Shown: positions 39,156 through 49,274, numbered from the stretch's first letter. The stretch: DNA of 64,000 nucleotides from CAVVIH01 sp963748295 (GCA_963748295.1 CAVVIH010000005.1:868001-932000), one strand, 5' to 3'. The notes: generated by a model not told the origin, from the sequence alone. Program-made: numbers and translations.

Positions 39156-41831
39156 TCAGCTCCTCGCCGGGTTCGGCTTGTCGGGATCGATCCCGAAGTC
39201 CTTCATCGCCTGCGCGACGACCTTGCGATCGAGCTGTCCTTCCTGGGCCAGCTCGGCGAGCGTCGCCAGCGCGATGAACCTGGCATCGACTTCGAAGAAG
39301 GTCCGGAGATCCGCCCGGTCCTCGCTCCTTCCGAAACCATCGGTGCCGAGCGATCGGATCTTCCGCGGCATCCAGCGGTCGATCGAATCCGGCAGGATCT
39401 TGAGGTAGTCGGACGCGGCGACGATGACGCCCGCGGTGTCCTTGAGCAGGCTGGTTACGTACGGGACCTTCGGCGTCTCGCCCGGGTGCAGCATGTTCCA
39501 GCGATCGACCGCATGGCCGTCGCGATACAGCTCCTGATAGCTCGTCACGCTCCAGACGTCCGCGGCGACGTCGTATTTTTCGAGCAGCTTCTGCGCGGCG
39601 ATCACCTGATTGAGGATGGCCCCGCTGCCGAGCAGCTGCGCCTTCAGCTTGGCCTTGCTGTTTTCCGCCCGGCTGAAGCGGTAGATGCCCTTCAGAATGC
39701 CCTCGCGTGCGCCGTCGGGCATCGGCGGCATCTCGTATTGCTCGTTCATCACCGTCAGGTAATAGAAGATGCTCTCCTGCTCTCGATACATCCGCCGGAT
39801 GCCGTCCTGGATGATGACGGCCAGCTCGTAGGCGAAGGCCGGATCGTAGGAGATGCAGTTCGGCACCGAGACCGAGTAGACGTGGCTCTGCCCGTCCTGG
39901 TGCTGCAGCCCTTCGCCCGCGAGCGTCGTCCGGCCGGCGGTGGCGCCGAGGACGAACCCGCGCATGCGGGAATCGGCACCGGCCCAAATCAGGTCGGCGA
40001 CCCGCTGGAAGCCGAACATCGAGTAGAAGATGAAGAACGGAATCGTGTTGATGCCGTGCGTCGCATACGCGGTCCCGGCCGCGATGAACGACGACATCGA
40101 GCCCGCCTCGGTGATCCCTTCCTCGAGGATCTGTCCGTCCTGCGCTTCCTTGTAATAAAGCAGCGTATCCATGTCGACCGGCTCGTACTTCTGGCCGACG
40201 TGCGAGTAGATGCCGATGGCGCGGAAGAGCGACTCCATCCCGAACGTGCGCGCTTCGTCCGGCACGATCGGCACGATCAGATCGCCGATTTCCTTGTCGC
40301 GCAGCAGCTTCGACAGCATCCGCACGAACACCATCGTGGTCGACGCCTTGCGGCCCTCGGTGCCCTTGTAGAACTCCTCGAAGATCGGCTCGATCGGGGC
40401 GGTCAGCGGCTCGACACGAACGCTGCGCGTCGGCACGAACCCGCCGAGCGCCTTGCGGCGTTCGCGCAGGTACTGCAGCTCCGTGCTGTCGTCCGGCGGA
40501 CGATAGAAGGGCGCGTCGGCAATCTCTTCGTCGGAAATCGGGATGCCGAAGCGGGTCCGGAACGAGCGAAGATCGCTCTCGTTCATCTTCTTCTGCTGGT
40601 GGGTGATGTTCTTCCCCTCACCCGCCTCGCCGAGCCCGTAGCCCTTGATGGTCCGCGCGAGAATGACCGTCGGCTGTCCCTTGTGCTCGGTCGCTGTCTT
40701 GTAGGCGTTGTAGACCTTGACCGGATCGTGACCGCCGAGGCGGAGCCTCTTGAGCTGGTCGTCCGACAGGTGCTTCACCATGTCGAGCAGCCGCGGGTCG
40801 ACGCCGAAGAAGTGTTCGCGCAGGTAGGCGCCCGACTCGACGGCGTACTTCTGATACTGGCCGTCGACGACTTCGCCCATCCGCTTCGCGAGCAGGCCGT
40901 CGTGATCCTTGGCGAGCAGCGGATCCCAGTCGCAGCCCCACATCACCTTGATGACGTTCCAGCCGGCGCCGCGGAAGATCGCCTCGAGCTCCTGCACGAT
41001 CTGGCCGTTGCCTCGCACCGGACCGTCGAGGCGCTGCAGGTTGCAGTTGATCACGAACGTCAGGTTGTCGAGCTTTTCGCGCGCGGCCAGGCTGATGGCG
41101 CCAAGCGATTCCGGTTCGTCGGTTTCGCCGTCGCCGAGGAACGCCCACACGCGAGAGGGCGACGGCTTCCGCAGTCCGCGATCCTCGAGGTAGCGATTGA
41201 AGCGCGCCTGGTAGATCGACATGATGGGACCGAGGCCCATCGACACGGTCGGGAACTCCCAGAAGTCGGGCATCAGCCAGGGATGCGGATAGGACGACAG
41301 ACCGCCGCCCTTTGCCAGCTCCTGCCGGAAATTCTGGAGCCTCTCCAGCGAGATGCGTCCTTCGAGATAGGCGCGCGCGTAGATGCCGGGCGAGGCATGG
41401 CCCTGGAAGTAGATGATGTCGCCGTCGCCGTCCTTGCCCTTGCCGCGGAAGAAATGGTTGAAGGCCACTTCGTACAGCGTCGCCGCCGACGCGTAGGTGG
41501 AAATATGACCGCCGATGCCGTCGGACAACCGGTTGGCGCGCACGACCATCGCCATCGCGTTCCAGCGGACGAGGCTCTTGATGCGGCGCTCGATTTCCTG
41601 GCTGCCCGGGAGGGGCGTTTCGTCCTCGGGACGAATCGTGTTGACGTACGCCGTCACCGCGGTGAACGGCAGGGCGACGCCCGCCATGCGCGCGCGGTGG
41701 CGCAGCGTCGCGAGCAGCCGCTGTACTTGGCCGCGATCACCCTGTTGAATGACGTAGTCGAGCGAGTCGATCCATTCTCGTTGTTCGGTCGCCTCGAGCT
41801 CCGAGGCGTCGCGGGGGGCGAGGTTCTTCAT
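39156..41831 (-). CDS. aceE: Pyruvate dehydrogenase E1 component, homodimeric type
   Basis: A complete 891-residue E1, the length of proteobacterial AceE. Thiamine diphosphate site: WAFLGDGETDEPESLGAISL ending with FVINCN, where the Mg-binding GDG and Asn are in place. The substrate-side region has FQGHASPGIYARAYLEGRI, and the C-terminal part LVPIVPDEARTFGMESLFR, EGITEAGSMSSFIAAGTAYA. It decarboxylates pyruvate and transfers acetyl to E2 lipoyl. It is the first gene of the operon aceE-aceF-lpd; the 133-bp upstream region has the 10-bp inverted repeat at 41884-41908, a candidate regulator site. Confidence 0.95.
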   Translation of the reverse strand: MKNLAPRDASELEATEQREWIDSLDYVIQQGDRGQVQRLLATLRHRARMAGVALPFTAVTAYVNTIRPEDETPLPGSQEIERRIKSLVRWNAMAMVVRANRLSDGIGGHISTYASAATLYEVAFNHFFRGKGKDGDGDIIYFQGHASPGIYARAYLEGRISLERLQNFRQELAKGGGLSSYPHPWLMPDFWEFPTVSMGLGPIMSIYQARFNRYLEDRGLRKPSPSRVWAFLGDGETDEPESLGAISLAAREKLDNLTFVINCNLQRLDGPVRGNGQIVQELEAIFRGAGWNVIKVMWGCDWDPLLAKDHDGLLAKRMGEVVDGQYQKYAVESGAYLREHFFGVDPRLLDMVKHLSDDQLKRLRLGGHDPVKVYNAYKTATEHKGQPTVILARTIKGYGLGEAGEGKNITHQQKKMNESDLRSFRTRFGIPISDEEIADAPFYRPPDDSTELQYLRERRKALGGFVPTRSVRVEPLTAPIEPIFEEFYKGTEGRKASTTMVFVRMLSKLLRDKEIGDLIVPIVPDEARTFGMESLFRAIGIYSHVGQKYEPVDMDTLLYYKEAQDGQILEEGITEAGSMSSFIAAGTAYATHGINTIPFFIFYSMFGFQRVADLIWAGADSRMRGFVLGATAGRTTLAGEGLQHQDGQSHVYSVSVPNCISYDPAFAYELAVIIQDGIRRMYREQESIFYYLTVMNEQYEMPPMPDGAREGILKGIYRFSRAENSKAKLKAQLLGSGAILNQVIAAQKLLEKYDVAADVWSVTSYQELYRDGHAVDRWNMLHPGETPKVPYVTSLLKDTAGVIVAASDYLKILPDSIDRWMPRKIRSLGTDGFGRSEDRADLRTFFEVDARFIALATLAELAQEGQLDRKVVAQAMKDFGIDPDKPNPARS

Positions 41832-41883
41832 CGTGATACCTGAGCGTTAACGTTACCGTCGCGTTACTGTGCACTTCGGGGGC

Positions 41884-41908
41884 GGACTACAATCTTCTAT
41901 TGTAGTCC
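41884..41908. promoter_or_regulatory. Perfect 10-bp inverted repeat between aceE and the M49-like gene
   Basis: GGACTACAAT, loop CTTCT, ATTGTAGTCC. The repeat lies 52 bp before the aceE ATG and 56 bp before the divergent peptidase ATG. It could be an operator for pdh control or a hairpin; there is no U-run. Confidence 0.5.
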
Positions 41909-41964
41909 CGTCGCTGCGCGCTGGGCAAAATGCCCGCGTGACTCTCGCGCCAGCGTGAAACGCC

Positions 41965-43704
41965 ATGCAGAACCGTAAGTTCCTCCTCACCGTGATTGCC
42001 ATCCTTCCGGCGGCCGCCATTGTCGCCGCCTCGGGAGTCGCTGCCGTGCCACAAGCTCCGTCCGCTCCGTCCCAGTCCGACCTGCGCTCGATGATCGGCC
42101 GCTTCGCGCCGGCGGAGATCATCGCCGATACCGGCAGCCTGCCGCCGAACGAGCGCCAGGCGCTTGGCAAGATCGTCGAGGCCGCGCGCCTGATGGACAG
42201 CCTCTTCCTCGAGCAGGTGTGGGCCGGCAACGAGGCGCTGCTCCAGCAGCTCGCGCGCGACGCAGTTACCAACAACTTCCGCCTAAAGGCGGAAGCCACG
42301 TCGTCAAATGATGACGCGGACGCAAAGCTGCATTACTTCCTGATCAACAAGGGTCCCTGGTCGCGGCTGGATCACAATCGGCCGTTCATCGACGGGGTGC
42401 CAGCGAAACCCGAAGCGGCGAATTTCTACCCGGCCGGCGCCAGCAAGGAGGAAGTCCAGAAATGGATCGACTCGCTCAGCGGAGACGAGAAGGCGCGCGC
42501 GACGGGCTTCTTCACCACGATCCGGAGAAGCCCGGATGGACACTACATCGCGGTTCCGTACTCCGTCGAGTATCAGGGCTCGCTCGCGGCCGCGGCCGCG
42601 CTGCTCCGCGAGGCGGCGCAACTCACGTCGCAGCCGACCTTGAAGAAGTTCCTTCACAGCCGCGCCGACGCGTTCATCTCCAACGACTACTACGTCAGCG
42701 ATGTCGCCTGGATGGAGCTCGACGCCTCGATCGAGCCGACGATCGGACCGTACGAGGTGTACGAGGACGAGTGGTTCAACTTCAAGGCGGCATTCGAGGC
42801 ATTCATCACGCTCCGCGATGACGCCGAAACGAAGAAGCTTCAGAACTTCAGCGGGGAACTGCAGGCGCTCGAGGATGCGCTGCCGATCGATCCGAAGTAT
42901 CGCAATGCGAAGCTCGGCGCGATGGCGCCGATCAGGGTCGTCAACGTGCTGTTCACGGCGGGCGATGCCAACAGCGGCGTGCAGACCGCCGCGTTCAACC
43001 TCCCGAACGACGAGCGCGTGGTCAAGGAGAAGGGCACCAAGCGCGTCATGCTGAAAAACGTCCAGGAGGCGAAGTTCCGGATGGTCCTTCAGCCGACGGC
43101 GAAGCTCGCGCTCGCGCCGGGACAGGATCGCAACGTCTCGTTCGAAGCCTTCTTCACCCACATCCTGATGCACGAGCTGATGCACGGCCTCGGGCCGCAC
43201 AACATCACCGTCGCCGGGCGCGCGACCACGGTCCGGCAGGAGCTGAAGGAAACCTACAGCACGATCGAGGAAGCGAAGGCAGACGTCTCGGGGCTGTGGG
43301 CGCTGGCGCAGCTGGCCGAACGCAACAAGGTCGATCGCGAGATCGCGCGGACGATGTACACGACGTTCCTGGCGTCGATATTCAGGTCGATCCGGTTCGG
43401 GCTCAACGAGGCGCACGGACGCGGCGTGGCAATCCAGCTCAATGCCTTTTTGGATGCCGGCGCCGTGAAGATCGGCAGCGACGGCACGTTCGCGGTCGAC
43501 GAGGCGAAGATCCTGCCGGCCATCACCGCGCTCACCCGCGAGATCATGACCTTGCAGGCCGAGGGGAGCTACGACAAGGCGAAGGGGATGATCGAGAAGC
43601 TGGGCGTCGTCAGGCCGCCGGTCCAGAAAGTGCTGGACCGGCTGTCGTCGGTGCCGGTGGACATCGAGCCAAAGTTCACGGCCGCCGAGAAACTTGGCAG
43701 CTGA
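41965..43704 (+). CDS. Secreted M49-like zinc metallopeptidase (dipeptidyl peptidase III-related)
   Basis: A 579-residue protein with a signal peptide (MQNRKFLLTVIAILPAAAIV). The zinc site is HELMH at residues 403-407 (HExxH, not the HExxGH of true dipeptidyl peptidase III), with second Glu in TIEEAKAD at 435-440 (EExxxD). GMHGLGPHN-like context (MHGLGPHNITVAGR) follows. It belongs to the relatives of M49 peptidases often called Zn-dependent hydrolases; it would cleave short peptides in the periplasm. A repeat-derived insert encoding NFRLKAEATSS (42276-42295 palindrome) lies in frame near residue 108, between helices, without breaking the gene. Confidence 0.82.
   Translation: MQNRKFLLTVIAILPAAAIVAASGVAAVPQAPSAPSQSDLRSMIGRFAPAEIIADTGSLPPNERQALGKIVEAARLMDSLFLEQVWAGNEALLQQLARDAVTNNFRLKAEATSSNDDADAKLHYFLINKGPWSRLDHNRPFIDGVPAKPEAANFYPAGASKEEVQKWIDSLSGDEKARATGFFTTIRRSPDGHYIAVPYSVEYQGSLAAAAALLREAAQLTSQPTLKKFLHSRADAFISNDYYVSDVAWMELDASIEPTIGPYEVYEDEWFNFKAAFEAFITLRDDAETKKLQNFSGELQALEDALPIDPKYRNAKLGAMAPIRVVNVLFTAGDANSGVQTAAFNLPNDERVVKEKGTKRVMLKNVQEAKFRMVLQPTAKLALAPGQDRNVSFEAFFTHILMHELMHGLGPHNITVAGRATTVRQELKETYSTIEEAKADVSGLWALAQLAERNKVDREIARTMYTTFLASIFRSIRFGLNEAHGRGVAIQLNAFLDAGAVKIGSDGTFAVDEAKILPAITALTREIMTLQAEGSYDKAKGMIEKLGVVRPPVQKVLDRLSSVPVDIEPKFTAAEKLGS
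42276..42295. repeat. Dispersed palindrome (FRLKAEAT repeat) inside the M49-like gene
   Basis: CTTCCGCCT-AA-AGGCGGAAG, a perfect 9-bp stem with a 2-base loop, read in frame as FRLKAEAT. The same palindrome lies at 47753-47774 in the sulfate operon, where it also reads FRLKAEAT on the minus strand. Confidence 0.85.
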
Positions 43705-43713
43705 CGATGAGGC

Positions 43714-44770
43714 TTACGCTACATTCGGGATGAAGACACGCACGCGGCGCGGCGACACGTGCACGATGTCGCCGGCCTTGAGTCCGAGCTCGGCGAAGCG
43801 TTCGGCGCTGATTTCCGCGCTGAGCAGCAGGTCGGAGTCGACGGTCCGCAGCTCGAGCTTCGTGCGCGAACCGGTCGGGTTCACGTGCAGGACCCGCGCC
43901 TCGAGGCTCGGGGCGCCGTTCTTGTAGCGCTCGATCGCCAGTTCGTGCGGCCGGACGTAGACCGCGGCATCGCGCGCCTCCGCGTGCGGATACTCGGGAT
44001 ACTCGACCTCCAGCCCCGGCACCAGCGCGCGGCCACGTTCGACGCGACCGTTGAACACGTTGACGTTGCCGAGGAAGTCCATGACGAACGTGTTCGCCGG
44101 CTGCTCGAACACTTCCGCCGGCGTGCCCACCTGCTCGATGCGGCCGTTGTTCATGACGACGACGTGGTCGGCGACCTCGAACGCCTCCTCCTGATCGTGG
44201 GTGACGAAGATGCTCGTCACCTGGATCTCCTCGTGGAGACGGCGGATCCACTGCCGCAGCTCTGAGCGCACCTTGGCGTCGAGCGCGCCGAACGGCTCGT
44301 CGAGCAGCAGCACCTTCGGCCGCGCCGCGAGCGCCCGCGCGAGCGCGACGCGCTGCCGCTGGCCGCCCGACAGCTGCGCCGGATACCGCGACTCGAAGCC
44401 CTCGAGGCGAATCAGCTTCAGCAGCTCGGCGACCCTCGCCTGCCGCTCGGCCTTGCCGACGCCGCGCACTCTCAGCCCGTAGCCGATGTTCTCGCCGATC
44501 GTCATGTGGCGGAACAGCGCGTAGTGCTGGAACACGAAGCCGACTTTCCGGTTGCGTGCGGACCGGTTCGTGATGTCCTCGCTCGCGATGGATCACCGAA
44601 CCGGAGTCAGCCACCTCGAGCCCGGCGATGATCCGCAGCAGCGTCGTCTTGCCCGAGCCCGACGGGCCGAGCAGCGCCAGCAGCGAGCCGTCCGGAACCT
44701 CGAGGCTCACGTTGTCGAGCGCCTGGAAGTTGCCAAACCGTTTCGAAACGTTCTTGATCTGAATGCTCAT
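43714..44770 (-). CDS. cysA: Sulfate/thiosulfate ABC transporter ATP-binding protein, one frameshift
   Basis: Starts ATG 44770 (MSIQIKNVSKRFGNFQALDN). Walker A is GPSGSGKTTLLR; a one-base indel near 44588 shifts the frame in the region where EDITNRSARNRKVGFVFQ is expected, then the normal frame resumes with HYALFRHMTIGENI, ABC signature LSGGQRQRVALARAL and Walker B VLLLDEPFGALD. The C-terminal TOBE-like domain, with VYVRPHELAIERY, is typical of CysA. About 352 residues repaired. It powers sulfate uptake with CysT and CysW. The ATG overlaps the cysW stop by 4 bp. Confidence 0.9.
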
Positions 44771-45869
44771 GATGTCGTCTTCAGTTGGAGTCGGCGGTGC
44801 GACAGCGTTGACGTCTGACGTTCGAGCTTGCTCTTCACGACCAGGGTCAGGATGGCAACCAGCGTCAGCACCGAGGCGACCGCGAACGACCCCGGCAGGT
44901 TGTATTCCTGGAACAGCTTTTCAATCCGCAGCGGCATCGTGTCGGTCATTCCGGCGATGTGTCCCGACACCACGTAGACGGCGCCGAACTCGCCCATCGC
45001 GCGCGCGTTGCACAGGATGATTCCGTAGACCAGCCCCCATTTGATGTTCGGCACCGTGACGTGCCAGAACATCTGCCAGCCGGTCGCCCCCAGGCTGACG
45101 GCGGCCAGCTCCTCCTCCGGCCCGATCGCGTCCATCACCGGAATGAGCTCGCGCGCGACGAACGGGAACGTGACGAAGGCGGTGGCCAGCACGAGCCCGG
45201 GCATCGCGAAGATGATCTTCAGGCTCATGTTCTGCGGCCAGACCTGGAAGTACTGCTGCGCGTAGACGAGCAGCCGCGAACAGCGCGCCGCCGGCGCCGA
45301 CGATGACCACCAGGTGCTTCCAGAGCCGCGCGCGCCACCTTGCCGGAGCGCGAGATGAAGTAGGCGACGACGCCGATGAAGACGGCGACGAACGCCATCA
45401 GGTACGGCATGATCGAGTAGCCGTCCCGCCGCAGGAACTCGCCGAAGTAGCCCTGCAGCCCGAAGATCAGCACGAACATCAGGCCGGCCACGACCGGCGA
45501 CACCGAGAACGGCAGATCGATCAGCGCCGTCAGCAGGCTGCGGCCCGGGAAGTTGAAGCGCGTGATCGCCCACGCGGCGGCGACGCCGAATACGAGGTTC
45601 GCCACCAGCGCGATCGGCACGACGGTCAGCGTCAGCAGGATCGAGTGGCGCGTATCCGCGTCGGCGAACAGGTTCTTCCAGTAGGTGCCGGCGCCTTCGG
45701 CGAGCGCTTCGGCGAACACGTTGACGACCGGAATCACGATCAGCAGGCCGACGACGCTGACCGCGAGGCCCGTCAGGCCCCAGCGCACCCACGCCGGATC
45801 CTGCTGCGCCCGCTTGGTCATCGCCGAGCCGCCGGCGCGCGGCTGTTTACGAACCGCCTCAGGATGCAT
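44767..45869 (-). CDS. cysW: Sulfate ABC transporter permease CysW, two compensating frameshifts
   Basis: ATG 45869 (or 45821, MTKRAQQDPAW). Six membrane helices, among them LTGLAVSVVGLLIVIPVVNV and LMAFVAVFIGVVAYFI, with the permease loop EEELAAVSLGATGWQMFWHVTVP (EAA motif, landmark). The frame shifts near 45330 and back near 45285, joining VVIVGAGGALFAA to YAQQYFQVWPQNM. C-terminal VLTLVAILTLVVKSKLE is normal. Its start overlaps the end of cysT by 11 bp. With CysT it forms the membrane pore for sulfate. The breaks are probably assembly errors because all motifs are present. Confidence 0.88.
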
Positions 45870-46684
45870 GGCGTCGGCTCCAGCTTTCCAGCATGTTGAT
45901 CAGCAGCAGCATCGAGAACGAGATGACCAGCAGCACGACGGCAATCGCCGTCGCTTCGCCGTAGGCGAACTCCTCGAGACGCGCGACGATGAGGATCGGC
46001 GCGATCTCGGTCTTGAACGGCATGTTGCCGGAGATGAAGACGACCGAGCCGTATTCGCCGATCGAGCGCGCGAAGGCGAGCGCGAACCCGGTGATCAGCG
46101 CCGGATAGAGCGTCGGCAGGATCACGCCGCGAAACGTCTGCCAGCGCGTCGCACCGAGCGAGGCCGACGCTTCCTCGGCTTCGGGATCGAAGTTCTCGAG
46201 CACCGGCTGGACCGTCCGCACCACGAACGGGAGGCCGACGAAAACCAGCACGAGGATGATGCCCAGGCGCGTGTAGGCGCCGTTGATCCCGAGCGGCACC
46301 AGGTAGCGGCCGAGCCAGCCGTTCTCGACATACAGGCTGGCGTAGACCAGGCCGCCGACCGCGGTCGGCAGCGCGAGCGGCAGGTCGACGAGCGAATCGA
46401 TCAGCCGCTTGCCAGGGAACGTGTAGCGCACCAGCACCCAGGCGATGAGCGATCCCAGCACCAGGTTGATGATCGCGGCAATGAACGAGGCGCCGAAGGT
46501 CAGGGCGTAGGCGGCGCGCGCCCGCTCGGTCCAGACCGCGCGCCAGAAGTCGTCGAACGACAGCGTGCCGGCCTTGACGAAGCACCGCCGCGATCGGCAG
46601 CAGCACGAGCACGCTGAGGTAGAAGATGGTGTAGCCCAGGCTCAGGGAAAACCCCGGCAGGACTTTTCGGTTCACGCTGGCCAT
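45859..46684 (-). CDS. cysT: Sulfate ABC transporter permease CysT (CysU), one frameshift
   Basis: ATG 46684 gives MASVNRKVLPGFSLSLGYTI and the first membrane helix; an indel near 46580 shifts the frame, after which VLGSLIAWVLVRYTFPGKRL, EEASASLGATRWQTFRGVIL (EAA loop), SIGEYGSVVFISGNMPFKTE and the last helix IAVVLLVISFSMLLLINML follow normally. SIGEYGSVVFISGN is a hallmark of CysT permeases. Repaired length is about 275 residues. The ATG overlaps the sbp stop by 13 bp. It acts as a heterodimer with CysW in the inner membrane. Confidence 0.88.
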
Positions 46685-47730
46685 CGATCAGCTCCTGTGG
46701 ACATCCGTGTGTCTCGCGCCTTACGCGGCTTGTAGATCGAGTCGAACACTCCGCCTTCCGCGATGAACTGCTTGTGCGCGTCGGCGAAGCTCTTCGCGAT
46801 CTCGGTGATCGTCGAACAGCCGGATGTTCGGGAACGTCGCGCGTGTTTCTTCGAGGACAGCCGCGTTCATCGGCCGGTAGAAGTGCTTCGCGATGATCTC
46901 CTGCGCCTCGTCGGTGTAGAGGAACTTCAAGTACGCTTCGGCCGCGGCGCGGGTGTTGCGGCGATCCACGTTGGCGTCGACGACCGCGACGTGGGGCTCC
47001 GCCCTGATGCTGATCGGCGGGATAGACCAGCTCGAGCTCGCCCTTCGCCTCACGCACCTCGAGGTGCGCCTCGTTCTCCCAGGCCAGGTGCACGTCGCCG
47101 ATCCGCCTCTGCACGAACGTCGTCGTCGCGCCGCGCGCGCCCGAGTCGAGGACCGGCACCTGCTTGTAGAGCGCGGTCACGTACTTGATCGCGTCCTCGC
47201 GGGAGCCGCCGCGCAGTACGACCGAGCCCCAGGCCGCGAAGAAGCTCAGATAGCCGTTGCCGGACGTCTTGGGGTTCGGCGTGACGATCTTGACGCCGGG
47301 CTTCACGAGGTCCGGCCAGTCCTTGATCTGCTTGGGATTGCCCTTGCGCACGACGAACACGATCGGTCGACGTGTATGGCAGCGAGCGGTTCGGCAGGCG
47401 ATTGAGCCAGTCCTTCTTGATCAGGCCGCGCTGGCTGATCGCGTCGGTGTCGATGAATGACGCGATCGTCACCACGTCGGCTTCGAGGCCGTCGATGATC
47501 GCGCGCGCCTGCGTGCTGGAGCCGCCGTGCGACTGATTGACGGTCAGCTTGACCCCCTTTTCCTTCTCATACAGGGGGATGAACGTGCTGTTGATCTCAC
47601 GCCACAGCTCGCGCGTCGGGTCGTACGACACGTTGAGCAGCTGGGCGGCGCTCTGGGCGGAGCCTACCGCGACGCACGCGGTTGCGAGGATGGCGCCAAG
47701 CGCCCAGCGAGTGAATCCGTTCCGAGTCAT
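46672..47730 (-). CDS. sbp: Sulfate-binding periplasmic protein, multiple frameshifts
   Basis: ATG 47730 with a signal peptide (RWALGAILATACVAVGSAQS), then LLNVSYDPTRELWREINSTF and QSHGGSSTQARAIIDGLEADVV, the sulfate-binding signature. The frame breaks near 47365, then FVVRKGNPKQIKDWPDLVKPG and TPNPKTSGNGYLSFF continue, breaks again near 47020 and near 46812, and ends after FDSIYKPRKARDT. Repaired length is about 350 residues. It delivers sulfate to CysTW. Because the periplasmic protein is first in the set and downstream of the porin, the five genes form one import route. Confidence 0.88.
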
Positions 47731-47752
47731 GTTTGTCTCTTTCTGTCTTGTA

Positions 47753-47774
47753 GCTTCCGCCTTTAGGCGGAAGC
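47753..47774. repeat. Dispersed palindrome (FRLKAEAT repeat) between porin and sbp
   Basis: GCTTCCGCCT-TT-AGGCGGAAGC, a perfect 10-bp stem. It lies in the 59-bp gap between the porin and sbp genes and reads FRLKAEAT on the minus strand. The flanking GCTTCCGGA (47776-47784 on the complement) resembles part of the unit. Confidence 0.85.
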
Positions 47775-47789
47775 ACATCCGGAAGCACG

Positions 47790-49274
47790 TCAGAAGGCAA
47801 TCTGAATGCGGCTGAGCACCGCGTTCTCCGCCTCGCGATTCGCGCCGGCGGCGGCGCCGCCGGTGAAGTTCAGGTGCTCGAAGTTGGCGGAGATCTTCAC
47901 GCCGGTGTTCAGGATCCAGTTCGTGCCGAGCGTCCAGCCGTCGACCGAGCGGGCCGAGGCGACCGCGCTCGCGAAGAGCGGGAAGGTGTCCGGATCGATC
48001 CGCAGCTCGTGGTAGCGGGCGACGATCTCGAGCGCGCCCCATTTGCCGTTCTTCGGATCGAAGGCCGCCCGCGGCGCGACGCCGCGATACGACGGCGTTT
48101 CACCCGTGACCACCCACGACCCGGCGATCTGCCAGGCGGAGTTGTCCAGCACCGCCGCGCCGTTGCCGCGCCGCACGTTGCCGGAGGAGTAGACGTACTC
48201 GCCAATCACGCCGTAGGAGCGGAAGTAATAGTGGAACTGCGGCGACACCCGGGTGTGATCGCCATCCGAAAACGCCGCGGCGCCGCCCGCCTCCTGGCCG
48301 AGATACGAGAAGAGCGTCTGCTGGCCCGAGGTGCGGAAGGTCGGCAGGATCGTGCCCGTCGGCGATCCGTGCTGCACGCCATGGCTGACCGCGATGCCGG
48401 CGCCGAGCCCCTGCCACGGGCTTTCACGCACGGTGCGGAACGGCTGCACGAACACGCGCGCGACGATGTCCTTGCCGTCCTGGCCGTCGGAATCCGCGCT
48501 GCCGCCGTCGGGGACGCCGTTGAAGATGCCGCCGGCGTACGAGAGGTTGCCGCTCAACAGGTCGCCGTGGACCATCACGCCCACGTCGCGGTTGGGCACG
48601 AGGGCCGTCGGCAGCGCACGCTCGATGAACGGCAGTTCGGTCGCCGACATCAATCGCTCGAATCCGAACGGCGGCTTGAACTTGCCGGCGCGAACCTTGA
48701 AGTCGGGACGGAACCGCGCATCGATGTAGGCGTCCTGCAGCACCGTCGTGCCGCCGCCGAAATCCGGCATGATGCGGAAATCGAATTGATTGAACAGGGT
48801 GGCCTCGACGATCGGGCGGACCCGGCGCATGACGAAGGTGTCGACCGCCGGCCGCGTGTCGTCCTCGAGGAAGAAGCGGCCGTCGGACTGGACGTATCCG
48901 CGCAGGCGGAGGCGGAACGCGCCGTCGGCCGAACGGAAGGAGAAGCCGTCGCGCGCAGCCTGGACGACGGGGGCCGACTTGGCGGCCGCGGCGGCCTGTT
49001 CCTTGTCGATCTCCATCTGACGGGCCAGCACGCGGAGCTGCGCGTCGAGCTCCTCCAGACGTTCTTCGATCGTCGGAGTCGCCGTGGCTGCGGGCTTCGC
49101 GGTCTCGCCGCCGTTGCCGTGCCGAAGCGTCTGGAGCTCGCGTTCGAGCGCCTCCAACCGGGTCTTCAGCGCGGCGACCGTCTCTGGCGACTGGGCGAAA
49201 ACAGGGGTATTAAGAGGAGTCGACAGCGCGAGCGCGATCGACAGGATCAGCGAATGGGGAGCGAGTCTCGTCAT
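47790..49274 (-). CDS. Phosphate-selective OprO/OprP-type porin, probably for sulfate
   Basis: ATG 49274 gives MTRLAPHSLILSIALALS, a signal peptide, then a coiled-coil stretch (VAALKTRLEALERELQTL and EERLEELDAQLRVLARQM) and a 16-strand-type barrel (FRLRLRGYVQSDGRFF, KVRAGKFKPPFGFERL, NRDVGVMVHGDL, WQIAGSWVVTGETPSYRG). 494 residues. Family members are anion-selective porins of the outer membrane. Here it stands directly upstream of the sulfate ABC genes, so a role in sulfate or sulfonate entry is likely. The N-terminal helix bundle, absent in OprP proper, is common in Acidobacteriota-type homologues. Confidence 0.85.
   Translation of the reverse strand: MTRLAPHSLILSIALALSTPLNTPVFAQSPETVAALKTRLEALERELQTLRHGNGGETAKPAATATPTIEERLEELDAQLRVLARQMEIDKEQAAAAAKSAPVVQAARDGFSFRSADGAFRLRLRGYVQSDGRFFLEDDTRPAVDTFVMRRVRPIVEATLFNQFDFRIMPDFGGGTTVLQDAYIDARFRPDFKVRAGKFKPPFGFERLMSATELPFIERALPTALVPNRDVGVMVHGDLLSGNLSYAGGIFNGVPDGGSADSDGQDGKDIVARVFVQPFRTVRESPWQGLGAGIAVSHGVQHGSPTGTILPTFRTSGQQTLFSYLGQEAGGAAAFSDGDHTRVSPQFHYYFRSYGVIGEYVYSSGNVRRGNGAAVLDNSAWQIAGSWVVTGETPSYRGVAPRAAFDPKNGKWGALEIVARYHELRIDPDTFPLFASAVASARSVDGWTLGTNWILNTGVKISANFEHLNFTGGAAAGANREAENAVLSRIQIAF

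Noticed and set aside
39486..41843. A 785-codon open frame on the plus strand, antisense to aceE
   Set aside because: It mirrors the complete aceE gene and has no recognisable domain; long antisense frames are common in high-GC DNA with biased third codon positions.
41850..41880. Palindrome GTTAAC-GTTAC near the aceE start as an operator
   Set aside because: Too short and close to a chance TAACGTTA; the 10-bp inverted repeat nearby is a better candidate.
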